DNA of 64,000 nucleotides from Salmonella bongori NCTC 12419 (GTDB taxonomy: Bacteria > Pseudomonadota > Gammaproteobacteria > Enterobacterales > Enterobacteriaceae). The notes below the pieces were generated by a model. The model saw only the letters and a list, made by a program, of their open reading frames with translations, was not told where the DNA came from and made no database searches. Made by a program: the position numbers and the translations under genes. The stretch spans positions 3,906,001-3,970,000 of the forward strand of contig NC_015761.1 of assembly GCF_000252995.1 (NCBI RefSeq), in the 5' to 3' direction. Each line of letters starts with the position of its first letter. Within the stretch, counting starts at the first letter, position 1. Shown here piece by piece: positions 1-9,158 of this stretch.

Positions 1-655
1 GTTCGTTGACACGGTAATCACCGCTACGCGCCACATCATGAATAATCACTGATGTGATACGCAGCGCGCGGTCAAGCCATTTACGGTCATGGGTGACGTC
101 ATAAACGATCAGAAATGCTTCGACGGCGTGCATATTGGCGTTGCCGCCGCGGTAGTCTTCGGTTTTGCTGAACGCTTCATCCCAGGACTCCAGGCACATT
201 TGCTCTTCTTCGCTCCAGAAGTATTTCTCAATCACTTCTATGGTGTAATCGAGCAGTTTTCTGGCTTCCGGATGGCCGGTAGTGACGGCGCTGGCCGCGC
301 CCAGCAGGGCGAAGAAATGTTGGTAACCCTGTTTAGAGGCGTCCACAACGCCCTGATCGCTAACGCAGGCATACCAGCCACCGTATTTTTTATCGCGCAG
401 TGCGCCGTTCATGGCTTTGATGCCGTGATCAACCAGGTCGTAAGCGCCTGGGCGACCCATATTGGCTGCGACAGAATAGACGTGCAGCATACGGGCCGTG
501 ATCCATAGATGGGTACCCATCTCTTCTTTAATCTGCCCTTTATTCCCCAGCCAGCCAAAGCCGGTTGGTACAACAGCACCCTTGCCAAAATTGAAAATGC
601 GGTCGGTTTCCTGCTCCAGCCAACGGTTGTGGCTCAACGTGTTAAACCATTTCAT
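1..655 (-). CDS. yihS: Sulfoquinovose isomerase YihS (3' part cut off by window edge)
   Basis: Converts 6-deoxy-6-sulfo-D-glucose (sulfoquinovose) to sulfofructose, the first step of the sulfoglycolytic Embden-Meyerhof-Parnas route in the cytoplasm. About 218 codons are visible. The protein begins MKWFNTLSHNRWLEQET, matching the start of E. coli YihS (about 413 residues), and it has the (alpha/alpha)6-barrel type sequence of N-acylglucosamine 2-epimerase relatives. The frame stays open to base 1, so the missing C-terminal half lies outside the window rather than being deleted. It is followed 15 bases upstream on the same strand by yihT, consistent with a yihU-yihT-yihS transcript read leftward. 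Confidence 0.93.
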   Translation of the reverse strand, partial: MKWFNTLSHNRWLEQETDRIFNFGKGAVVPTGFGWLGNKGQIKEEMGTHLWITARMLHVYSVAANMGRPGAYDLVDHGIKAMNGALRDKKYGGWYACVSDQGVVDASKQGYQHFFALLGAASAVTTGHPEARKLLDYTIEVIEKYFWSEEEQMCLESWDEAFSKTEDYRGGNANMHAVEAFLIVYDVTHDRKWLDRALRITSVIIHDVARSGDYRVNE

Positions 656-670
656 TTTTCTGCCCTCGTA

Positions 671-1549
671 TTAACGACGTTTCGCCATCATTTCATCGAC
701 AATCTCGCCCAGACGCTGCAGCTTAGGCGCGGAAACGTCGCGCAGCATCAGTTCGGTATCAGGTAGCCCCACCACAGATGACCAGACTGCTCGCCCGGCC
801 AGGAAGCCAGATGCTCCTGCTGTCATTGCTACCTGAACGGCGCGTGGGAACAGCTTTTCGTCAACGCCGGAAGAGAGAATGACCCACGGCATATTGATAT
901 GTGCATTCAGGCGCTGTGAGGCGGTAAGAAGATCAGACTGCGTGCCTTTACCGTAGAGCGGCATTTCAACTTTGTAGAGGTCGGCGCCGCTGTCGCCCAG
1001 CTCTTTGGCCGCATTGATAATCGCCTGCTCGCGATCGAACTTGTCGCCCCGGCGTGGCGGACGTACAACCGGTTCGATAATGCTCAGCAAACCATTGGAG
1101 TGGCATAATTCATTGAATTCTTTAACCATATCCAGACGCTGCTGCGCGTCTTCGTCGCAGCGCCACAGTACCAACAGTTTTAAGGCCTTCGCACCATCCT
1201 GTTTTACCGCCTGTGCATTAATTTTTTTATCGATGACCACGCTATCGACAGGAATACCGTTGCCCGGAATGAAATCATCGGCTGCGACGATCATGGCGCA
1301 GCTTTTGGCAACCGCGTTTTGCTCCACGGCCTGGTGATAACAGAACTGCTGATCCAGCAAAATGGCAGAAGCATACGGAGAGAGAATTTTCGCCGCATTC
1401 ACTTTGAAATCCGTTAGCACACTATCGGCAACGGGTGTTTTCGCACCAGCAGCAGCAAACATTAAACGCATTGCCTCACGCTGATCGACAGCCAGCATGG
1501 CAAATCCGCCAGACGCTCGCGTAATGTCTTTGATGGTGTAGTTGTTCAT
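671..1549 (-). CDS. yihT: Sulfofructosephosphate aldolase YihT
   Basis: Class I aldolase, 292 residues, the normal family length. It splits 6-deoxy-6-sulfofructose 1-phosphate into dihydroxyacetone phosphate and sulfolactaldehyde. Lys193, in the stretch ADLYKVEMPLYG, is the expected Schiff-base lysine, and the N-terminal segment GGFAMLAVDQREAMR is typical of the LacD-like tagatose-bisphosphate aldolase family. It lies between yihU and yihS on the same strand with short gaps (22 and 15 bases), so one operon is likely. YihV makes its substrate and YihU reduces one of its products. Confidence 0.97.
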   Translation of the reverse strand: MNNYTIKDITRASGGFAMLAVDQREAMRLMFAAAGAKTPVADSVLTDFKVNAAKILSPYASAILLDQQFCYHQAVEQNAVAKSCAMIVAADDFIPGNGIPVDSVVIDKKINAQAVKQDGAKALKLLVLWRCDEDAQQRLDMVKEFNELCHSNGLLSIIEPVVRPPRRGDKFDREQAIINAAKELGDSGADLYKVEMPLYGKGTQSDLLTASQRLNAHINMPWVILSSGVDEKLFPRAVQVAMTAGASGFLAGRAVWSSVVGLPDTELMLRDVSAPKLQRLGEIVDEMMAKRR

Positions 1550-1571
1550 TCAATTTTCCTTTATAAAGTAG

Positions 1572-2468
1572 TTACTTTTTTACGTTGGCGTTCAGCCCGG
1601 CGCTGATGCGCACCTGCTCCAGAATGGCGCTCCAGTCCTCATGGCCACGTCCTGCGGCTCGCGCCTGGTTATAAACTTCCCGGGAGGCGGCACCGAGCGG
1701 CATCGGTACGTGCAGTTGATTGGCGACATCCAACGCGATACCAAGATCTTTGTGCGCCAGATCGATCATGAAGGCGGGAGAAAGATCCCCTTTCAGCACT
1801 TTGTTTGGCCAGGAGGTGGTGAAATGGCCCTTTCCGGCAGGGGTGCCGTTCATTACTTTTAGTGCCACATCAAAAGAGAGGCCGAGTGCTTCACATAACA
1901 CGGCGGCCTCTGCGGAGAGCGCATTGAGCGCAATACTCATGTAGTTATTAATTAACTTCACGCGGATGCCCATCCCTGGTCCACCGGTGTTAATCAGTTC
2001 ATTGCCCATCGCCATCAGTATTGGCGTCGCCCGTTCCACCTGTTCAGCGGTACCGCCCGCCAGCAGCAAAAGCGTGCCTGAAACGGCGTGATCGGAGGTA
2101 CGCCCGACTGGCACATCCATCATGCTGAACCCTTTGCTCTGCATGTCGGCAATCAGCTTGTCGGTTTGCAGCGGATGAATAGTGGACATGTCAATGACCA
2201 GTGCTTCACGGGACAGAGTTTCGCAAACGCCTTGCTCACCAAAGAGAACGGTGTGTACCAAATCGCCATTCGGGAGCATGGTGATAACAAATTCAGCGCC
2301 GATGGTTGCCTGAGCCGGGCTGCCCGCAGGTTGCGCGCCTTTGTCCGCCAGATGCTGTACGGCGTTGGGATTAACATCGAAGACACTGAGTTGATGGCCC
2401 TGCTTTAGCAAGTTGCTCGCCATAGGTGAGCCCATCTGCCCCAATCCGATAAATGCTATAACTGCCAT
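1572..2468 (-). CDS. yihU: 3-sulfolactaldehyde reductase YihU
   Basis: NADH-dependent reductase of the beta-hydroxyacid dehydrogenase family, 298 residues. It turns sulfolactaldehyde into 2,3-dihydroxypropanesulfonate, the exported end product of this pathway. The Rossmann motif GLGQMGSPMASNLL starts at residue 8. Lys171 in IRVKLINNY matches the conserved catalytic lysine of the family, and the DVPVGRTSDHAVSG segment near residue 118 matches the substrate loop. It is first gene of the leftward yihUTS run; a 160-base gap separates it from divergent yihV and should hold promoters for both directions. Confidence 0.97.
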   Translation of the reverse strand: MAVIAFIGLGQMGSPMASNLLKQGHQLSVFDVNPNAVQHLADKGAQPAGSPAQATIGAEFVITMLPNGDLVHTVLFGEQGVCETLSREALVIDMSTIHPLQTDKLIADMQSKGFSMMDVPVGRTSDHAVSGTLLLLAGGTAEQVERATPILMAMGNELINTGGPGMGIRVKLINNYMSIALNALSAEAAVLCEALGLSFDVALKVMNGTPAGKGHFTTSWPNKVLKGDLSPAFMIDLAHKDLGIALDVANQLHVPMPLGAASREVYNQARAAGRGHEDWSAILEQVRISAGLNANVKK

Positions 2469-2634
2469 ATCGTTCTCCTGAACACAGTAGTGTCATTTTT
2501 TGTCATTGGTGAGCGTTATTTTTGTCTGTTTGTGATCGTATTTGTAATTTATAGTCAAAAAATTGACAGCCGTCACTTTTTAAACATTTCGTGAAATTAA
2601 AATGATCCCATCCAAAGATGCTTAAGGAATGACC

Positions 2635-3531
2635 ATGATTCGTGTTGCTTGTGTAGGTATTACCGTGATGGATCGCATTTATTACGTTGATGGATTACCG
2701 ACGGAAGGAGGGAAATATGTGGCGAAGCGCTATACGGAAGTGGGCGGTGGGCCTGCGGCGACCGCTGCCGTGGCTGCGGCGAAATTGGGCGCGCAGGTGG
2801 ACTTTATTGGCCGTGTGGGCGATGACGACACCGGAAACAGCCTGCTGGCGGAGCTGGAATCCCTGGGGGTAAATACCCGCTATACCCGCCGCTATACGCA
2901 GGCGATGTCGTCACAGTCAGCGATTATGGTAGATGCCAAAGGAGAGCGGATTATCGTTAATTATCCCAGTCCGGATTTGTTACCTGACGCTGACTGGCTT
3001 AACGACATCGATTTTTTGCAGTGGGATGTGGTGTTGGCGGATGTACGCTGGCATGACGGCGCGAAACAGGCCTTTACGCTGGCACGGCAGGCGGGAGTCA
3101 TGACCGTTCTGGATGGTGATATTACGCCGCAGGATATTAGCGAGCTGGTGGCCTTAAGTGACCACGCCGCCTTCTCCGAACCGGGACTGGCACGTCTGAC
3201 GGGGAGCAGCGAAACCCTTGATGCGCTAAAAAAAGCACAAACGCTCACAAATGGACATGTCTATGTCACGCGAGGCAGTGAAGGCTGCAACTGGTTGGAA
3301 AAAACGACGGTACGCCACCAACCGGGTTTTACCGTGGACGTGGTGGATACGACCGGTGCAGGCGATGTTTTTCACGGCGCACTGGCATTTGGGCTGGCAA
3401 GTGGATACGCCATTGAGAAGGCGGTCAGATTTGCCAGCGGCGTTGCCGCGTTGAAGTGTACGCGCCCGGGTGGCCGGGCGGGTATCCCTGATTGTGAGCA
3501 AACCCGATCTTTCCTGTCGCTTTTTGTATAA
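2635..3531 (+). CDS. yihV: Sulfofructose kinase YihV
   Basis: PfkB/ribokinase-family sugar kinase, 298 residues. It phosphorylates sulfofructose at C1 to feed the YihT aldolase. The N-terminal GGGPAATAAVAAAKLG motif (residues 37-52) and C-terminal DTTGAGDVFHGAL motif (anion hole and catalytic base Asp244) are both intact. An ATG two codons upstream is possible, but the start at 2635 gives the E. coli YihV N-terminus MIRVACVGITVMD. It is divergent from yihU and is followed 33 bases later by the regulator yihW. Confidence 0.97.
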   Translation: MIRVACVGITVMDRIYYVDGLPTEGGKYVAKRYTEVGGGPAATAAVAAAKLGAQVDFIGRVGDDDTGNSLLAELESLGVNTRYTRRYTQAMSSQSAIMVDAKGERIIVNYPSPDLLPDADWLNDIDFLQWDVVLADVRWHDGAKQAFTLARQAGVMTVLDGDITPQDISELVALSDHAAFSEPGLARLTGSSETLDALKKAQTLTNGHVYVTRGSEGCNWLEKTTVRHQPGFTVDVVDTTGAGDVFHGALAFGLASGYAIEKAVRFASGVAALKCTRPGGRAGIPDCEQTRSFLSLFV

Positions 3532-3564
3532 TATGAGCAGTAAGAAGCTTTTAGAGGAATGCTC

Positions 3565-4368
3565 ATGAGTCTTACCGAACTGACCGGTAACCCGCGACAC
3601 GATCGGCTGTTAATGCTTATTGATGAGCGCGGCTATATGAATATCGATGAGTTAGCCTGTCTGTTGGAGGTTTCTACCCAGACGGTTCGCCGCGATATTC
3701 GTAAATTAAGCGAGCAGGGGCTGATTACGCGTCATCACGGCGGTGCCGGTAGGGCGTCCAGTGTCGTCAATACCGCTTTTGAGCAGCGGGAGGTCTCCTG
3801 GACGCAAGAGAAAAAAGCCATTGCGGAAGCCGTGGCTGACTATATTCCGGACGGCTCCACGATATTCATCACGATTGGAACGACGGTTGAGCAGGTTGCA
3901 CGCGCGTTGCTCAACCATAACCATCTGCGCATTATCACCAATAGTTTGCGCGTCGCGCACATTCTTTATAATAACCCTCGCTTTGAAGTTATGGTGCCGG
4001 GCGGCACGTTACGCCCACATAACAGCGGCATTATCGGGCCATCCGCGACGGCATTTGTCGCGGGGTTTCGGGCGGATTATCTTGTGACCAGCGTAGGCGC
4101 GATAGAGAGCGATGGCGCATTACTGGAGTTTGATGTTAATGAAGCCAGCGTAGTGAAAACCATGATGGCCCATTCCCGGCATATCCTGCTTGCCGCCGAT
4201 CATACGAAATACCATGCTTCGGCAGCCGTTGAGATCGGCAATGTGTCACAGGTTACCGCTCTGTTTACTGATGAGTATCCCGGTTCGGCATTGCAGAATT
4301 TACTTCAATCCCAGCAAATCGAAGTGGTTCAGGTGAATCCGTCGCTGGACGAGGCCGCTTCAGTGTGA
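3565..4368 (+). CDS. yihW: DeoR-family regulator YihW (CsqR)
   Basis: Repressor of the sulfoquinovose genes in E. coli, 267 residues here. The N-terminal DeoR helix-turn-helix spans about residues 18-60 (IDELACLLEVSTQTVRRDI), followed by the DeoR C-terminal effector domain with the ITNSLRVAHIL and VTSVGAIESDGALLEFD segments. The start at 3565 is preferred to 3559 because AGAGGA at 3553-3558 then sits six bases upstream, whereas it would abut the earlier ATG. The C-terminal tail is slightly longer than in E. coli (about 261 residues). It is encoded directly after yihV on the same strand. Confidence 0.94.
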   Translation: MSLTELTGNPRHDRLLMLIDERGYMNIDELACLLEVSTQTVRRDIRKLSEQGLITRHHGGAGRASSVVNTAFEQREVSWTQEKKAIAEAVADYIPDGSTIFITIGTTVEQVARALLNHNHLRIITNSLRVAHILYNNPRFEVMVPGGTLRPHNSGIIGPSATAFVAGFRADYLVTSVGAIESDGALLEFDVNEASVVKTMMAHSRHILLAADHTKYHASAAVEIGNVSQVTALFTDEYPGSALQNLLQSQQIEVVQVNPSLDEAASV

Positions 4369-4546
4369 CGACGATTTTGTACAGGATGGCGGCGCCAGCG
4401 CCTTATCAGGTCAATAAAAATGATGATGCGGCCCGGGACGATGCCGGACCCATTGTCTTTTTGTTAATTGATTTATAAAGGGATACATAGTCAAACTTCT
4501 CCTTTCCCGCTACAGTTATTCCTCCCCGGTTAGCAAGGAGAATGGC

Positions 4547-5146
4547 ATGCTCTATATCTTTGATTTAGGTAATGTGATTGTCGACATCGACTTTAACCGT
4601 GTATTAGGTGTATGGAGCGACCTGAGTCGCGTACCGCTGGCTTCGCTGAAGCAAAAATTTACGATGGGAGAGGCTTTTCACCAGCATGAGCGCGGTGAGA
4701 TAACTGACGAAGCTTTTGCTGAAGCCTTCTGTCATGAGATGGCATTACCTCTAAGCTATGAACAATTCTCGCACGGCTGGCAGGCGGTCTTTGTCGGATT
4801 ACGGCCCGAAGTGATTGCCATCATGCATAAACTGCGTGAGCAAGGGCATCGGGTGGTGGTGTTATCGAACACTAACCGGCTGCATACCCATTTCTGGCCG
4901 GAGGAGTATCCCGAGGTTCGCGCTGCCGCTGACCATATCTATTTATCCCAGCATTTGGGGATGCGTAAGCCGGAAGCGCGCATTTATCAGCACGTTCTGC
5001 AAAAAGAAGGATTTTCCGCCACCGATGCGGTCTTTTTCGACGACAACGCCGATAATATAGAAGGGGCCAGCCAGTTGGGGATCACCAGCATTCTGGTGAA
5101 GGATAAAACCACCGTTCCTGACTATTTCGCGAAGCTGTTATGCTAA
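4547..5146 (+). CDS. yihX: Alpha-D-glucose 1-phosphate phosphatase YihX
   Basis: HAD-superfamily phosphatase, 199 residues, full length. HAD motif I is YIFDLGNVIVDID at the N-terminus (nucleophile Asp in DLG, second Asp replaced by Asn as in this YihX group), motif II is VVLSNTN, the motif III Lys is in GMRKPEARIY, and motif IV is FFDDNADNI. The E. coli enzyme hydrolyses alpha-glucose 1-phosphate. The stop overlaps the start of yihY by 7 bases, opening a tight four-gene run yihX-yihY-dtd-fabY. A good Shine-Dalgarno AAGGAG precedes the start. Confidence 0.96.
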   Translation: MLYIFDLGNVIVDIDFNRVLGVWSDLSRVPLASLKQKFTMGEAFHQHERGEITDEAFAEAFCHEMALPLSYEQFSHGWQAVFVGLRPEVIAIMHKLREQGHRVVVLSNTNRLHTHFWPEEYPEVRAAADHIYLSQHLGMRKPEARIYQHVLQKEGFSATDAVFFDDNADNIEGASQLGITSILVKDKTTVPDYFAKLLC

Positions 5147-6012
5147 AAATCGTTCACCAAAAAGCTGGACGCCATACACGCCCTGTACGGGCCTGGTTAA
5201 AGCTATTATGGCAGCGTATTGATGAGGATAATATGACGACACTGGCGGGTAACCTCGCCTATGTCTCACTACTTTCCTTAGTACCGCTTATTGCCGTCGT
5301 TTTTGCCCTTTTCGCTGCCTTTCCGATGTTTTCTGATGTCAGCATTCAGTTACGCCATTTTATTTTCGCGAACTTTATGCCAGCCACCGGGGATGTGATT
5401 CAGCGCTATATTGAACAGTTTGTCGCCAATTCCAACAAAATGACGGCGGTAGGCGCCTGTGGACTGATTGTGACGGCATTGCTTTTGATGTATGCCATTG
5501 ATAGCGCGTTAAATACTATCTGGCGCAGCAAACGTACACGGCCAAAAGTGTACTCTTTTGCAGTATACTGGATGATTCTTACCCTCGGTCCGCTCCTCGC
5601 TGGTGCCAGCCTGGCGATCAGTTCCTACCTGCTTTCTTTACGTTGGGCCAGCGACCTGAATACGGTCATCGATAATGTATTGCGCATCCTTCCTCTGCTG
5701 CTGTCGTGGATTTCATTCTGGCTACTTTACAGTATAGTCCCCACGACTCGCGTGCCGAACCGTGACGCGGTTGTCGGCGCATTTGTCGCAGCTTTACTGT
5801 TCGAGGCAGGAAAGAAAGGTTTCGCGCTTTATATCACCATGTTCCCATCATATCAGCTTATTTATGGTGTACTGGCAGTGATTCCCATCTTGTTTGTCTG
5901 GGTATACTGGACCTGGTGTATTGTCTTGCTAGGCGCGGAAATAACTGTCACTCTCGGGGAATACCGCAAACTTAAATTAGCCGCAGAACAACAAGAAGCA
6001 GACCAACCATGA
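5140..6012 (+). CDS. yihY: YihY-family inner membrane protein
   Basis: Integral inner-membrane protein of the YihY/UPF0761 (formerly mis-assigned RNase BN) family, 290 residues. Several hydrophobic segments are visible, for example about residues 35-65 (MTTLAGNLAYVSLLSLVPL), 105-130, 140-165, 180-210 and 240-270. The conserved family motif near the N-terminus, DDxxx(T/L)AGxLAYxxLxSLxPL, is recognisable. Function is unknown; tRNA maturation was attributed in error to this protein. It overlaps yihX upstream and dtd downstream (4 bases, ATGA type), suggesting coupled translation. Confidence 0.95.
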   Translation: MLKIVHQKAGRHTRPVRAWLKLLWQRIDEDNMTTLAGNLAYVSLLSLVPLIAVVFALFAAFPMFSDVSIQLRHFIFANFMPATGDVIQRYIEQFVANSNKMTAVGACGLIVTALLLMYAIDSALNTIWRSKRTRPKVYSFAVYWMILTLGPLLAGASLAISSYLLSLRWASDLNTVIDNVLRILPLLLSWISFWLLYSIVPTTRVPNRDAVVGAFVAALLFEAGKKGFALYITMFPSYQLIYGVLAVIPILFVWVYWTWCIVLLGAEITVTLGEYRKLKLAAEQQEADQP

Positions 6013-6446
6013 TTGCATTAATTCAGCGCGTAACCCGTGCCAGCGTCACCGTGGAGGGAGAGGTGACGGGTGAAATCGGCCCAGGACTTTTGGTGCTATT
6101 AGGTGTCGAAAAGGATGACGACGAACAAAAGGCAAATCGTTTGTGCGAGCGCGTGCTGGGATATCGTATTTTCAGTGATGCTGACGGCAAGATGAACCTG
6201 AACGTACAACAGGCAGGCGGTAGTGTGCTGGTGGTGTCCCAGTTTACGCTGGCGGCGGATACGGAGCGCGGCATGCGTCCGGGCTTCTCAAAAGGCGCCG
6301 CGCCGGATCATGCAGAAGCGTTATATGAATATTTCGTTGATCGCTGCCGCCAACAGGATATGCACACGCAAACCGGGCGCTTCGCCGCCGATATGCAGGT
6401 TTCACTGGTCAATGACGGCCCCGTGACGTTCTGGCTCCAGGTATGA
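6009..6446 (+). CDS. dtd: D-aminoacyl-tRNA deacylase Dtd
   Basis: Removes D-amino acids mischarged on tRNA and also edits glycyl-tRNA(Ala), acting as a cytoplasmic homodimer. It has 145 residues, exactly the family size. Both family signature motifs are intact: SQFTLAAD near residue 78 and the C-terminal NDGPVTFWLQV carrying the cross-subunit Gly-cisPro pair. The start overlaps yihY by 4 bases and the stop overlaps fabY by 4 bases, so expression is probably translationally coupled within the yihX-fabY run. Confidence 0.98.
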   Translation: MIALIQRVTRASVTVEGEVTGEIGPGLLVLLGVEKDDDEQKANRLCERVLGYRIFSDADGKMNLNVQQAGGSVLVVSQFTLAADTERGMRPGFSKGAAPDHAEALYEYFVDRCRQQDMHTQTGRFAADMQVSLVNDGPVTFWLQV

Positions 6447-7432
6447 GCCAGCTTCCTGCGTGGCCGCGGATAACAAGAGAGAGTACTGCTATGTATCACC
6501 TTCGGGTACCGCAAACAGAAGAAGAATTAGAACGTTACTACCAGTTTCGCTGGGAGATGTTGCGTAAACCGCTGCACCAGCCGAAAGGGTCTGAACGGGA
6601 TGGCTGGGATGCGTTGGCACACCATCAAATGGTGGTGGACGAAGAAGGAAACTTAGTGGCTGTAGGTCGCCTGTATATTAATGCCGATAACGAGGCGTCA
6701 ATTCGTTTTATGGCTGTACACCCCTCGGTACAGGATAAAGGACTGGGAACGTTAATGGCGATGACCCTGGAGTCGGTCGCCCGGCAGGAAGGCGTTAAAC
6801 GCGTCACCTGTAGCGCACGTGAAGACGCGGTTGAGTTTTTTGCCAAGCTTGGATTTGTCAACCAGGGGGAGATCACCACGCCCACGACCACGCCAATCCG
6901 TCATTTTCTGATGATTAAGCCGGTCGCATCGCTGGATGCTATTCTGCATCGCGGCGACTGGTGCGGGCAACTGCAGCAAGCGTGGTATGAGCATATCCCC
7001 TTGAGTGAAAAGATGGGGGTACGCATTCAGCAATACACCGGACAAAAGTTTATTACCACAATGCCGGAAACCGGCAACCAAAATCCGCACCATACCCTGT
7101 TTGCCGGTAGCCTGTTTTCGCTGGCGACGCTGACCGGATGGGGACTTATCTGGCTGATGCTGCGCGAGCGCCACCTCGGAGGAACCATCATTCTGGCAGA
7201 TGCGCATATTCGCTACAGTAAGCCGATACAAGGTAAACCCAGCGCGGTGGCGGATTTAGGCTCGTTGAGCGGCGATCTGGACAGGCTGGCGCGGGGCCGC
7301 AAAGCACGTGTACAGCTACTGGTGGAGTTATCTGGCGACGATCATCCGGGTGCCGTTTTTGACGGAACGTTTATCGTTCTGCCTGCTAAACCCTATGGCG
7401 CATACGTCGAGGGTGGTAACGAGGAAGAGTAG
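6443..7432 (+). CDS. fabY: FabY (YiiD): GNAT acetyltransferase plus thioesterase-like domain
   Basis: Two-domain protein of 329 residues. The N-terminal half (about 25-150) is a GNAT fold with the acetyl-CoA motif IRFMAVHPSVQDKGLGTLMA. The C-terminal half (about 180-320) is a hot-dog thioesterase-like domain with NPHHTLFAGSLFSLATLTGWG. In E. coli FabY can start fatty acid synthesis when FabH is missing, probably by making acetoacetyl-ACP. An internal Met at residue 17 (MYHLRVPQTEEE), after AACAAGAGAGAG, is a plausible alternative start, so the first 16 residues are uncertain. Confidence 0.93.
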   Translation: MSQLPAWPRITRESTAMYHLRVPQTEEELERYYQFRWEMLRKPLHQPKGSERDGWDALAHHQMVVDEEGNLVAVGRLYINADNEASIRFMAVHPSVQDKGLGTLMAMTLESVARQEGVKRVTCSAREDAVEFFAKLGFVNQGEITTPTTTPIRHFLMIKPVASLDAILHRGDWCGQLQQAWYEHIPLSEKMGVRIQQYTGQKFITTMPETGNQNPHHTLFAGSLFSLATLTGWGLIWLMLRERHLGGTIILADAHIRYSKPIQGKPSAVADLGSLSGDLDRLARGRKARVQLLVELSGDDHPGAVFDGTFIVLPAKPYGAYVEGGNEEE

Positions 7433-7596
7433 GGCAACCAAAGCACCGGATTTTCGCCATGTACACGTATAAATCGAACCGATATCAGCCGCTGCCAGGT
7501 TTGAAAGCTTATACCTTTAAGCGGTGTTTCTTCCTTGTTGCAATATTTTCTGTACGTCTTTGAAAAACGCCGGGCAAGCGCTACCCGACGTGTTAG

Positions 7597-8526
7597 TTAC
7601 TCCCCTTCGCCCGGGAACAGGAACGGGTTGATGGAACTGCGGGCAAAACCTTCTTGCTCCATTTTGGCGTCCAGAATCAGCGAGGCGAGATCGTCGGCTA
7701 CTGCTTCAACTTTTGGGTCTTTTTCCTGATACAGAATCTTCAGGTAAGTGCCGCAGTCGCCGCAGCTTTCGGCTTTTACTGCTGCCTGTTCATTGTCGAG
7801 CGACCAGTAATGTAAATCACGGCTCTGTTCGCAATTGCTGCATTTCACACGTACGACATGCCACTCGGTTTCACACAGGTTGCAGTGCAGATAGCGCAAA
7901 CCCTGAGTCGTACCGATTTGCACGATGCTTGATACCGGCATCGAACCGCATACCGGGCAATACTGACGTTGTTCGCCGTATTCGGCGCGTGCTTTGCCAG
8001 GGATCAGGCTCGCCATTTGTGCCCAGTACAGCGATAGCGCCGCCCAGATAAACGGCGCTTTATCGCTGCTTACTGAAGAAAAATCAGACGCAAATAGCGC
8101 GCTTGCCATCTGTTCCAGCTCCTGCTCCGAAGCCTTCTCCAGATTCTCGATCACCGCCAGCGCGGGGCCGCTCATCTCGGGCTTTAGCTCAGCAATCAGC
8201 GAGTGCAGCAACTTTTGCCAGTGCTTATCACGCGGCAATACGTGAATATCCAGTGGTGGCTTGCCTTGCTCGTTCGCTTCTTTAATGCGTGCGGTCAGAT
8301 CCATCTCCAGCGGATGGTCGTACAGCACCACTTCCTGCGCGTGGGCTATCAGCGCAGCAAAGCGCAGATAATCGCCCAGCGGGTTACTTTCAGCCAGCTC
8401 GCGCAGTCGTTCGGCGCGGCGGTTGTAGACGTTTTTGAGTCGGGGGAACAATAACGGCGGAATCATATCCGCCGTACATTTCTCGCTCGAACCCAGCTCA
8501 TCTTGCGGGATTATGCGAATACTCAT
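7597..8526 (-). CDS. fdhE: Formate dehydrogenase accessory protein FdhE
   Basis: Cytoplasmic protein of 309 residues needed for maturation of the respiratory formate dehydrogenases before Tat export; in E. coli it is an iron-binding rubredoxin-like protein. Four CxxC pairs are visible in the C-terminal half: CPVCGSM, CNLCETEW, CSNCEQS and CGDCGTY. The start codon overlaps the fdoI stop by 4 bases, so it is the last gene of the leftward fdoG-fdoH-fdoI-fdhE operon. Family length is normal. Confidence 0.97.
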   Translation of the reverse strand: MSIRIIPQDELGSSEKCTADMIPPLLFPRLKNVYNRRAERLRELAESNPLGDYLRFAALIAHAQEVVLYDHPLEMDLTARIKEANEQGKPPLDIHVLPRDKHWQKLLHSLIAELKPEMSGPALAVIENLEKASEQELEQMASALFASDFSSVSSDKAPFIWAALSLYWAQMASLIPGKARAEYGEQRQYCPVCGSMPVSSIVQIGTTQGLRYLHCNLCETEWHVVRVKCSNCEQSRDLHYWSLDNEQAAVKAESCGDCGTYLKILYQEKDPKVEAVADDLASLILDAKMEQEGFARSSINPFLFPGEGE

Positions 8527-9158
8527 TCAGTTTCTTTTTCCGTTGTCTTGCGGACTTCTCGGTACCAGCGCGGGTGATGTTTCTTCGCCCACGATCGGGT
8601 TACCCAGCCTTCCACCATCGCGGTAATGGTGCCTTTCACCCAAAGGGCGGCGTAGATATGCACCATGATAACCACAATTAACGCGACTGCGGCAAATGAA
8701 TGCAACATTAACGCGAATCGGATCACCGGGATTGAGAAAGCAGGCGCAAAATATGGACGCCAGATGATCACTCCACTCACTAACAGCAGGACCAGGAAGA
8801 TAATCGCCGCCCAGAATACGCATTTCTGGCCGAAGTTATAACGTCCTGTATCACCCACTTCCTCGTTGACGACGATCTTACGAATATTCTTCGCCCAAAA
8901 GATATCATCCCGATTGATTAGATTGTGGTGCCAGTAACGGAAAAACATGATGATGAACGAGGCAAACATAACCACGCCCACGAACGGGTGCACAATACGC
9001 GCCAGTTGGGGAGTGCCCATAATGTGCATCAGCCAGTTAAAGGAAGGGAATAAAAATCCCAGCCCGCTCACCGCCGCCAGCACGAAGCAGAAGGCGACGA
9101 TCCAGTGGTTGATGCGTTCCGGCGCGGTATAGCGCACGATGGTGTCACGTCTTTTCAT
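8523..9158 (-). CDS. fdoI: Formate dehydrogenase-O cytochrome b556 subunit FdoI
   Basis: Membrane anchor of the aerobic formate dehydrogenase, 211 residues, with four predicted transmembrane helices (about 17-38, 52-73, 113-135, 150-172). Haem-ligand-type histidines appear in ERINHWIVAF, ARIVHPFVGV and IVVIMVHIYAAL. It receives electrons from FdoH and passes them to menaquinone or ubiquinone. It overlaps fdoH upstream and fdhE downstream by 4 bases each. Confidence 0.97.
   Translation of the reverse strand: MKRRDTIVRYTAPERINHWIVAFCFVLAAVSGLGFLFPSFNWLMHIMGTPQLARIVHPFVGVVMFASFIIMFFRYWHHNLINRDDIFWAKNIRKIVVNEEVGDTGRYNFGQKCVFWAAIIFLVLLLVSGVIIWRPYFAPAFSIPVIRFALMLHSFAAVALIVVIMVHIYAALWVKGTITAMVEGWVTRSWAKKHHPRWYREVRKTTEKETE

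Noticed and set aside
4385..4413. REP-like sequence after yihW
   Set aside because: Only half of a REP palindrome is recognisable (GGATGGCGGCGCC, CTTATCAGG); too weak to list as a repeat.
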